Below are positions 47,648-56,469 of a DNA stretch of 64,000 nt, in pieces. The DNA is from Welwitschia mirabilis (Eukaryota; Gnetophyta; Gnetopsida; Welwitschiales), in the NCBI GenBank assembly GCA_051453625.1, contig JBOZIK010000001.1, forward strand, positions 286,762,180 to 286,826,179, in the 5' to 3' direction. Position numbers and translations under genes: made by a program. A model generated the notes under the pieces. It did not search any database, was not told where the DNA came from, and saw nothing but the letters and a program-made list of their open reading frames with translations. How positions within the stretch are numbered: the stretch's first letter is position 1; every line of letters begins with the position of its first letter.

Positions 47648-48403
47648 GTGGATGCTCCAATGTACAAAACTGTGATTGGTTCCTTGAGGTTTTTGTGCCA
47701 AACAAGACTTGATCTTGAATTTGCCACAAGTTATTTGTCCAAATTTATGCAAGAGCCAAGACAAAGTCATATGCAATTGTTAAAACATGTCTTGAGGTAT
47801 GTTAAAGGAACTTATGATATTGGCTTAAAATACATAAGAGGAGACAATAAGTTACATGCATATTGTGATGCTAATTAGGGTGGTGATGTTGAAGACAAAA
47901 AATCAACTTCTGAAGTCATACTTTTGCATGGTTGTAACCCCATTTACTGGAAAAGCGAAAAACAAAGTAGTGTACGCCTGTCATCTTGTGAAGCGGAATA
48001 TATTGCAATGCTTAACTACTGACAACGTATCTTATGGATCAAAAAAATGTTTTCTCAACTTGAATTTGAGATAAATTTGCCTATTGGTCTCATGTGTGAT
48101 AAAAGTTCTGCAATTACATTGTCCAAGGAGCATGTGCTACACAAAAAATCAAAAAACATTGACATAAAATATTATTTGATAAGGGATAAGATGAAGGAGG
48201 GCACTATTAAGCCCACACATGTTAAGACAGTTGACCAATTAGCTGATTTGTTCACTAGAAGCCTTTCAAATTACAGGATGAGTTATCTTATGAAGAGAAT
48301 TGGCATTCTTCCTATGGCTAAGAAAGAAAAGATATCAGAATGTTCAAGTGGTGCTTTATCTCCACATGTCACACTAAAGGAGGGAATGTTGATGATAGTA
48401 TGA
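47648..48403 (+). pseudogene. Copia RNase H and polyprotein end
   Basis: MYKTVIGSLRFLCQTRLDLE, a KHVLRYVKGTYDIGLKY segment, then AYCDAN-stop-GGD (DADWAGD with Trp as TAG, 47876-47878), SSCEAEYIAML, CDKSSAITLSKEHVLHKKSK, IDIKYYLIRDKM and QLADLFTRSL form the copia RNase H series. A further in-frame TGA lies at 48020. The frame ends close to the polypurine tract. Confidence 0.9.
48376..48386 (+). other. Polypurine tract of the copia element
   Basis: AAAGGAGGGAA directly precedes the TG start of the 3' LTR. Confidence 0.85.
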
Positions 48404-48486
48404 ATGTGGAGCTTCATGCTATATCTTTTGTGTCAAGATTTCAAAGATAAGGATAAAGATTTTGTTTGGAGTCATGTTAAATGTTT
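48387..48486 (+). repeat. 3' LTR of the copia element, first 100 bases only
   Basis: TGTTGATGATAGTATGAATG and onward matches the start of the 5' and solo LTRs, then stops at the 100-base gap. The sequence after the gap (48587 on) is not LTR. Confidence 0.9.
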
Positions 48487-48586
48487 NNNNNNNNNNNNNN
48501 NNNNNNNNNNNNNNNNNNNNNNNNNNNNNNNNNNNNNNNNNNNNNNNNNNNNNNNNNNNNNNNNNNNNNNNNNNNNNNNNNNNNNN

Positions 48587-50186
48587 TTTTAAATCTAGAC
48601 ATTGTAAAACAACAAACAGTGCACAATGAGGTAGGCAATACACCAAGGTAATGTTGCTATCTTTTGCATTAAACACTTTCTTGAACATCTGCTAGCTATC
48701 CTCTCACTGTGACTTCTATGTTGATAACTCCAACAACTAAATCATGACTCAACATGTCCAGTTTAGTGAGTCATATAATGACAAACACTACACCTTGTGC
48801 TTGATGTTAGCACGCCCTTGAAAACATGCTTCCTAGTACCAACATCGCAAGCAATATGAACACCACAAGCAGCCTCTCAGGGCTATAATGCAAGTGAAGA
48901 ACTCACCACCACGAAACTGTAGGAAGCTATTGTATAGACAAGAAACACTGAAAACTAAAGCCACATCAAAATTTGAATAAGAAGTCCAGTTCGTCTTGTT
49001 CAATTGTTATGTAAGGCTTAAATATTTTTAAATACATTACTTTCAAAAAGATTGATGTTGGTGATGATCATAGCATGGTTAGAATTGAAGGCGGCACCAA
49101 TTCTTTCTAATAAAACAATTTACATATAAAAGTTCTAGACAAAGGATGGAATGGTATGCCTTTAAATCATATTGTGTCGGGTTAGTCCCATGTAAAGCTA
49201 GGTTTGTCCCTGGGTTAATCCTTTATTAGGTGTGTCCCAAGTTGTAGTTAGTCAAATATCTAATGGTTAGTCCATATCTTAATGGTTAGTCCATGCTTCT
49301 TGTGGTTAGCCCACTTTACTTGAGTCTAATTTCTGCTCATGTCAAAGTCCTCTCCATTTGTCAAACTTGACATTAAATGCGGGTTTGTAGGAGAGTTATT
49401 TTAAGTCATGTTATAAAATTCATGTATGATGTGAAATAGAATAACACACAAATTAATTAAAAAAATAGGAAGGAGACAAATTCGATAGCGAGAAAAAGGG
49501 TTAAGTCAGTAGAGATCCGAATTTCCTGGGATCATACAAGAAAATTAAGAGATATCTATTATCAAACATAATGTAATAAATATTAATGGAAATCGTGCCT
49601 CACCATGTGCCATGCTTTGGCTTGGGGTAGGAACCTTTATGATTCTTACTTTTCTTTTAATTGTTCGCATGATTTTGATTGATCTCTCATTTTTCTCATT
49701 GCCCATTTCTTGCTTCCTTACGCAATCAATGGTTCCTCTAAACCAAAAAAAATAAAAAATAATGATAATAAACAATAAATAGTAAATAATAAATAAAAGC
49801 CTTTAAACGTTTAAGATTTTTCAGGAGACTCTTTTGCAAAAAGTTGACAAAAATCAGTAAAAAAGAGTCAGGTCACCAATCACCTATTAGGCAGCACAAA
49901 AGGTTGGACCAACTCAAAAGAAAGTCATCTTGATTAAGTTGGGACTACTAGTCACCCCAGGGCTACTAATCGCCTCTTTTTCAAAAGCTATGGTATCTCA
50001 ACAAAAGCTGAGAGTGTCAGTCTACTTGAACATTTTCCACATTTAGTGATGCACATTAAAAGTCTTTGACTCATGTTATAAGTGTTTGCTTTAAATCCAA
50101 GTGGGGGAAATCACCTTAATAGCTCAGTGGGTATATAGACATCATATGACATTTCATAAGAAAATGCTAGGTAAAAATAAACATAC
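48587..50186. other. Intergenic or SPA 3' flank
   Basis: The SPA-like gene's last exon should lie here if the gene were complete, but I cannot find the expected ...VFVYHKAFPMP-type segment on the minus strand. A short repeat of GGTTAGTCC words lies at 49174-49312. No other feature is supported. Confidence 0.5.
49174..49312. repeat. Short degenerate GGTTAGTCC repeat
   Basis: GGGTTAGTCCC, GGGTTAATCC, ATGGTTAGTCCAT (twice, 20 bases apart) and GTGGTTAGCCCA recur over about 140 bases. Confidence 0.5.
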
Positions 50187-52128
50187 CTCATTTGTTTCTG
50201 AACCAGTGGCAATATATCCATCAGCTACTGAGAGGCCTACAAAATTCTGCAGAAAAAGTATTGTGAAATATGTGAAAAAGATGAAGCTGTGCACAAATGT
50301 ATGTTCCTGTGTCCTCTATCACGTAAGTCAATGTACATTTTTCGTAAAGCAAAAAATGAGCTCTAGCTACTCTTAATCACATACCTTCACATTTGTATGT
50401 CCTTTGTATGTTTGAACTGGATTCTTGAGTATTCTTCCCTTGTTAAGATTGAAATCCCATAATTTGATTGAATTATCTGTGGATGCAGAAACTAATGTTG
50501 TGGAATTAAGAAACCTAACATTGCTCACAGTCTTGCTATGGCTTACTAAAACATTGCAAGGAGCTTTTGTATTTCGTATATCATAGCAATATATTTTATG
50601 ATCTGCAGCTCCCAATGCTATCATATTTCCAAATTGTGGTGCAAACTGTACACAACAGATATTTGCTTTTGTTCTGATCGTACAAACACTTCTTCCCTGT
50701 GAAAGTTAAACATATGTGAGGGAGATCGAAAAAAATGTTGTCAGCAAATGCAGAGGACAAAACTATGCTTGTTAGCTAAAAGGCAGTATCTAGGGTCTAA
50801 CACATGGTCTTTCATAATGATTGACATGGAAATGAACCATTCTAAAATCTTGATCAAAGGAGTTACTTCACTAATGCTCCATAGCTTCATGGTGCAGTCA
50901 TCACTTCCACTAGCTAATAATTTTGGATCAGATTGTGAGAAGTCCACAGACCAGGCACGTTTTGAATGCTCTTTAAGCTCCAGTGTAGATTGCCCTCTTC
51001 CAATATCCCAGAGCTGCCAAAAAGTCCAAAAACCAGAAAAATTTTTCTTGCTAAACTTGCACTCAAATAAAGGAATAGTTCTCCAGAAAGTAGTTGTATG
51101 TTCCTAAATGCATACAGATTATTTAAAATCCAAATGATTTAATAATGGAAAGCCACAAACAATTTTGCTAAAAGATATACAAAATTACCCTGACAGCACC
51201 TTCAAAGTCAGTTGATGCAATCTGGGAATTTATATAATTATTCCAGCAAATGCAGCTGAACTTTGACCTGCCATTCATTTCTATTAAAGGATAACTGATA
51301 TCCATAGGTTCATGCAGGACGGTATCAAACTCAAAAACTTTGATTTTCTTGTTGACTCCTGCAGTGGCAAAATATTCTGTCTCTCTATCGAAGCTAAGGG
51401 AACACACAAGATCAGAAGAATTAAGAAGGTGACCTTGCCTCAATCTTGCTTTCACTTCAAACTTACTGAATTTCAAAAATTTACACAAATTATCAAAAAA
51501 TGCACCAAGTCTACCACTTATATTTTCTCCATGCTGTCCACCCACTGAATTTTCAAGCAAGCATGGATTCAAACCATCTTTTGTTATGATAAAATCACTT
51601 TCAGAAGTTCCACAATAATTCCTACCAATGCAAATGGGAGAAACTGGTTTTGCATTGCACCTCATGGCAAAATAAGCATGTTCAAGTTTTCTGAAATTTC
51701 TCATCAATCGCATTTTCTTTGATAGTATTTTATCTTGCCCTTCCTTACTTAAGATCTCCCTTCCCATCTCTATTCTTGAACATCCGTTGGTTCTCATGCT
51801 CTCTTGCCTCAAGTGTTTTCCAAGCATGGATGCTTTCCCTGATGATACATTTACCTCATCAACTTGCTCAAGTTCAGGGGGTGGTTTCTCTAGAACGATC
51901 CTTCCCATATAAGAGGACTGATGGCTAAACACCTTTCTAATATCTGATGTGAGAAAAGAAATAGCATCTGACAGTTTTTGAATCCTTTCTTGTTTCTGTT
52001 TCTCCACATGCAGAAGGAAATCTCGTAGTAATTCTGTGTCTATAGTTTTCTCATTGAGATTTACAGCAGACTGCCATTCTTCCAGAGATTCTTTGGCACT
52101 GACAATAACTTCACTCTGCATAATTTCA
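50187..52128 (-). CDS. SPA-type protein (COP1 partner), four exons, both ends missing
   Basis: SPA proteins join COP1 in a CUL4-linked ubiquitin ligase that destroys light-response factors in darkness. Four minus-strand exons are clear: 52128-51189, 51013-50867, 50696-50385 and 50246-50187, with GT-AG junctions and compatible phases; together 486 residues without a stop. Exon 1 holds a coiled-coil-like stretch ([20 protein letters not shown]), a [13 protein letters not shown] segment, and the first WD40 repeat ([15 protein letters not shown]). Later exons carry [59 protein letters not shown], and finally [22 protein letters not shown] residues (ELLxxFL, STDNxxKLWD) favour SPA3/4-like over COP1; no RING is seen. 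Exon 1 starts mid-codon in EIMQSEV, exactly where the kinase-like domain should end, but no kinase-like exon is found in the next 12 kb. The last WD40 exon is also missing. Truncated gene, very long introns or misassembly are all possible. Confidence 0.9.
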
Positions 52129-52274
52129 CTGTCACATTTACAACGTCAATTCAAACAGCAGAAAAGGTATGCTATAATCTTGTTAAAAAATGACATATTG
52201 CATAATGATAATCCTGGTAAAAACATGAAAATGAAGGTTTTGTAAATTACAGCAGTATTTTGAATACTTATACG

Positions 52275-52320
52275 AGAGATGTAATAGGATTACCTCAAGA
52301 GATGTGATAGGATTACCTAA
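52275..52320. repeat. Tandem duplication, 23 bp x 2
   Basis: AGAGATGTAATAGGATTACC and AGAGATGTGATAGGATTACC units, two differences in all. Confidence 0.85.
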
Positions 52321-53006
52321 AGGCATTAAATATTCTCTAGTTTTACAATGTGTTAATGGGTTACGAAGAAGCCCAATTTTGCATTAGGTTTGTATGCAAT
52401 TTAGCTTAGCCCAACATAATTTAGTTAACTGGAATGGTATATCATGTTTTCAGTCCTTATATGTGATATTTCACACCAAGTGAACCAATGACAGGAAAGC
52501 CAGTGACCAAACAACCATAAGTTGCAGATAACACAACAAAGGAGCGAAACCCTAGATTGCATACGATGGTTCCGACGAGTGGAAAGGAGGTCCTATTTGG
52601 GCATTCACCCAGGAACTCTCCCGGAGATAAAGGAGCTTAAGTCTGTAGCCTTTATCACTTCCACCATATCCCTTCTTTTAGTCTGTTAAAAAAAACTAAC
52701 CTATTGTTTCATGTTTCCAAGCCACCACTTTTGGCAGCAGCAGCACTGGAGAATTTCCTGCAATGGAGGAAAGCCTGAAAGAGTGATGTTGCATGAAGGC
52801 AGTAAGGCCTATGGGTGTACAAATTGTTATCCACATTTAGTTGATATTCCAATTCTCTTCCAGTGACATGTCCTACAACTGACTAACTGCATATCACAGC
52901 CATGTAGAATAATCAAATCATTCAAATGCTTTGAGAATATTCATACTAACAACTCCAATTTGAAGAATAGCTGTTTAATTCTCTGAAATTCTTCCAATCA
53001 TGCTAG

Positions 53007-53050
53007 AGCAATAGAAATTTTCAAATGCAGCAATAGAAATTTTCAAATGC
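53007..53050. repeat. Perfect tandem duplication, 22 bp x 2
   Basis: AGCAATAGAAATTTTCAAAT plus GC, repeated exactly. Confidence 0.9.
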
Positions 53051-53624
53051 ATGCAACTAAAGAGCGTTTTGTTTGAAAGTGGGAGTTAATTACTGACCTT
53101 ACAACAGTTCAATTTCCTAGTTGTTCAAAGTTGTTCTGATGGATTCTTTTCTTTAAAAACTCAAAATTCCGACAAACATCCATGATTGACTATTTTATTC
53201 CAGATAGAATTGTTTAACTGCTTAATTAATGGCCTCTGCTCCCAATATTTGCCTAATCCTTCAACGAACAACAGGCAGATGTTACAGTCTGACCTAAAGT
53301 TTAGACGGCCAGATTTTTCACTATGCCTTAAGAAGTATGTTTGTGGAATTTGTTCCATTAGGAAGTGAAGCAAAAAAAGCAAATCAACATTCTTGTATGT
53401 AGATGTAGAAGAAATTTATATGAAATGTCCCACGTGTTGCTGAGGGCCAAAAAAAACAAAACTCCAAGCTTGGTTACAAAATTAAAAAAAGTCCTTAGAT
53501 GCCCTTAAACAAACTCCAAAGGATTGGTATCAATGATTGTGGAAATTTCTAGTTGAGGGTGGACTCAAGAAAGGTACCTTCTTAGATTCAATTTATTTAT
53601 ACTCATGAAACATCGTGTATAATT

Positions 53625-54938
53625 TGTTGATGATAGTATGAATGTGGAGCTTCATGCTTTATCTTTTGTGTCAAGATTTCAAAGATAAGGATAAAGATTT
53701 TGTTTGGAGTCATGTTAAATGTTTTTTTCCCAATGAGAGCTATTTTGTCATGTGGTCATATGTCAAGTGTGTTAATAGTTTTTTTCCCCCTCCCCCAACA
53801 AGGAGGCTAGAGCTATGCAATTGTATTGTGTAAAGTATATTAAAAAAATTGTTAGAAAAAGAGTGTTTTAGTACTTTAAATGTGGAGGTTCAGACATTCC
53901 AAGTGTACAAATAAAGGAGCTAGTACCAAGGGCGGCACAATTACATTCCACTAGTTTATAGTGCAACCACTCGCCGTTGCCATCCCCCATGGTGGAATGT
54001 CCTGCCAGTTTGTAGTGCGATCACTCGTCATTGCCGTCCCCCTCAATGGAATGTCATTGAATGAGTAAAGGGGTGTTTTGCATAAAGGCTTCCAGTGTGT
54101 CAGTGTTTCAATCACTGTATACAATGTGTTTTGGTCTCTTATAAAGAAAAGAAGTGAAGACACTTCCAATATTTTTCTTGTTATCTGCTTTGCATATAGA
54201 AATAAAGTTGAAGTCTAAGACTTTATGTGTGTGTAAGAATAACTCTCTATCTTTCTCCTTCATCTAGCATCAATATCATCATGAATCATCAACAATTTTC
54301 TAATTAACCATCAATTTTAGTCATCAATTTACCTAGTTTCACACATCTACAAGACCACAATAGCATTTTTGCCAATTTGATCCAGTTTTGTCATATCTGT
54401 TAAGTTTTTTTACGATTTTTGCATTATTACATCAAATTAGAGAATAATAAAGAGTAACAACTTGGAAGTTGAAAGATTTTGAGGGATTCAGTGATGCAAA
54501 CTAGATCTCGAGTCCTTATTATTGTAAGTTTGAAGTTTTTGTCTACAATAACTAAGTTCACATTTTGACCTAATTTGCTACCAGAAGCTTGAAGCCTCTT
54601 TGACATTACTGAAATGGACATTGATAAAGAACTATCTTTGTGTTGAGAGTTCACAACTTGCATTTCTTGCAATTTTTTTAATCTTTCAATTAATAGAGGT
54701 TAAATAACCCTATTTCAAGTTCAGATTCCAGCTTATGTTATCCTTAATGTTAGATTGAAGCAAATATTACCGCAAAAAAACCTACAAATTCCAGATCAAG
54801 TGTTTCTACAAGTTACTTAAGGTTTTACAGCGTGCTGAAGTAGAAGTCCTTGATCTCTTTCAAAATTCAGTAATTCAAAAGAAAGTAAGTAAAGATTTTT
54901 AGCCCTTCATTAAGATTTCAGCTGCGTCAGCTTTAACA
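53625..54938 (+). repeat. Solo copia LTR (1314 bp)
   Basis: Starts TGTTGATGATAGTATG and ends GCTTTAACA, matching the copia LTRs at 43076 and 48387; no primer site or internal sequence follows. This is the expected product of LTR-LTR recombination. The flanking five bases (TAATT, CGGAT) do not form a target duplication. It holds about 200 bases (roughly 53925-54130) absent from the 5' LTR of the neighbour, including a 54-bp tandem duplication. It sits upstream of the SPA exons, on the opposite strand. Confidence 0.88.
53944..54054. repeat. 54-bp tandem duplication inside the solo LTR
   Basis: AGTTTATAGTGCAACCACTC (53953) and AGTTTGTAGTGCGATCACTC (54007) start equivalent points of two units. 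The segment is GC-richer than the rest of the LTR and absent from the LTR at 43.1 kb. Confidence 0.8.
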
Positions 54939-55106
54939 CGGATAAGGATAAAATTATTGAGTCAACTATTACAGATTTCACATGGATCTAGACAAAAATG
55001 AAAATGCTTACGAGGACAAGCATTAGTTCATTTGAAATGAAAAGAAAATGAGCAGAAACGGAAACATGGAATGAACCAGTGAGCGCGGCCAAGAAAAGAT
55101 GTCCCA
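54939..55106. other. Short unassigned spacer
   Basis: Between the solo LTR and the 268-bp repeat. Nothing recognised. Confidence 0.4.
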
Positions 55107-55636
55107 GTAAAAGGAACCAACACAGATGTTAGGGCTTGCAAAATGAAGCACATATGGTGTGGATGATGACCTCTCCAATTTAAACGCAAATTCATCATTC
55201 ATTCTCTGGGGGCATATTACTTCTAGATGAAAGAGAAGATGCCCTCAGACTAAACCAGAACTACTCATCTAAGAGGAATAATTTATTAAAAAATTCTAGC
55301 ATTTATTACCTAACGACACCTAAATGTATTAAATCTTACAATTATAGGAATTGTAGACTTCTCTCCTCAGCTGAGTAAAAGGACCTAGTATGGACACTAG
55401 GGCTCGCAAAATCAAGCACATATGGCATGGATGATGACCTCTCCAATGCAAGCGCAAATCAGTCATTCATTCTTTGGGGGCATATTACATCTAGATACAA
55501 GAGAAAATGCCCTCAACTAAACCAGAACTACTCATCTTCAAGGAATGATTTATTAAAAAATTATAGCATTTTGTTACCTTAATGATAGCTACAATGTATT
55601 AATTCTTACAATTATAGGAATTGTAGTCTTCATCTC
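55107..55636. repeat. Tandem duplication, about 268 bp x 2
   Basis: Units start at 55107 and 55375 (GTAAAAGGAACC and GTAAAAGGACCT). Shared blocks include GCACATATGG, GGATGATGACCTCTCCAAT, GGGGGCATATTAC, AACCAGAACTACTCATCT and CAATTATAGGAATTGTAG. The units differ by substitutions and small indels. The repeat ends just downstream of the unidentified three-exon gene. Confidence 0.9.
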
Positions 55637-55702
55637 ATCAACCAAGCTAATAACATGAGTGGCCAATGAAGGCAAAAAACATGAGCATCATATAATGTCA
55701 CG

Positions 55703-56469
55703 TTAATGATATGTTGATGCCAACAAAAAATCTGAACCCTCTCCAAGAGAAATATTGCCATGATTGTGCTGTTGAAAAAGTTTGTCATTGATTCCACAAA
55801 GATACTCTCCATGATTCTTTCCATCCCCTCTGACAGGCTTTACACCTGAACATAACAAAATGAAAGTCAGAACGGAATTCACTGGCCTTGAACATTCATG
55901 GATATGTTTTTTGAAATTAAAAGACACAAAGCATGCCAGGAAAAATACAAGAGAATGTACTATATCATTCGTTGTAATTGCGAAATGCTTCCTTTTACCA
56001 GAAGAAGCAGGTGCTAACTCTTCATTAAGATGAGACGATGGTGAACTATTCCAAGGTTGAATTTCATTCATGAGTTCTTTTATTTCACTTGAATGTAAAT
56101 AATTGCATGCTGCAACAAAATTTGTGACATGAAATCTGAAAAGGAGACCAAGCCAGGAAAAACAGCATAAGCTTGAGTAAACTGAAAGTAACTTGCATCA
56201 TAAAAGTTGATTCCTAAAGGTGAGCTTACAATTGATGTAATTATTCATGTAGTTTTGAAACTTTGGGACCCAATCTGAGAAAACAGCTGGAATTTCATAT
56301 AACTAAAACTGATTTATCCATGTAGTTTTTCATGAGGCAAAATGAGAATAAATGAATAAATAGGTCCTGAAAACGAATGCACTTACCCAAGTTCACCCTT
56401 AACAGTATCATCTTTGTTGGTATACAAGAAGTTCATCATAAAGCAAGCATTTGCCTGCAAACTTTGAAT
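55703..56469 (-). CDS. Unidentified gene, last three visible exons
   Basis: Three minus-strand exons connect with correct phase: 56469-56387 (83 bases), 56135-55999 (137 bases) and 55845 to a stop at 55703-55705, or to an earlier donor. Splice sites are AACAG|ATT...TTGG|GTAAGT, TTCAG|ATT...CTG|GTAAAA and TTCAG|GTG. Distinct segments are SLQANACFMMNFLYTNKDD, FHVTNFVAACNYLHSSEIKE, MNEIQPWNSSPSS and GKNHGEYLCGINDKLFQQ. I do not recognise the family. The protein part is soluble-looking, with no membrane segment. It is upstream of, and on the same strand as, the SPA-type exons, so a long SPA 5' region cannot be excluded, but the sequence does not resemble the SPA kinase-like domain. Exons further upstream are not established. 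Confidence 0.6.

Larger units (their letters stand above)
43076..48486 (+). mobile_element. Ty1/copia retrotransposon, near full-length, inactivated; 3' LTR cut by gap
   Basis: Plus-strand order: 5' LTR (43076-44175), primer site (44177-44189), gag, protease, integrase, reverse transcriptase, RNase H, polypurine tract and start of the 3' LTR (48387), which runs into the gap at 48487-48586. Integrase before reverse transcriptase identifies Ty1/copia. Each domain is recognisable but contains stops or frameshifts, so the element is dead. Sequence right of the gap does not continue the LTR, so up to about 1 kb of LTR is missing or deleted. A solo LTR of the same family lies 5 kb downstream. Confidence 0.93.
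52129..53624. other. Presumed intron or 5' flank of the SPA-type gene
   Basis: Two small tandem repeats lie here. A 73-residue minus-strand frame (53382-53161) is not recognisably kinase-like. An AAACCCTAG-containing stretch near 52548 and following GC-richer DNA (52560-52640) may be a mobile-element piece. Confidence 0.4.

Noticed and set aside
50108-50150. tRNA-like A-box TAGCTCAGTGGGTA
   Set aside because: No B box at the right distance and no cloverleaf can be drawn.
50187-52128. Identification as COP1
   Set aside because: No RING domain is seen, and residues in the coiled coil and WD40 repeats agree better with SPA proteins.
53161-53382. Candidate kinase-like exon of the SPA-type gene
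   Set aside because: The expected WYTSPEE, LRHRxLPP and LHPEPSxRP motifs are absent and splice phase to exon 52128 could not be made.
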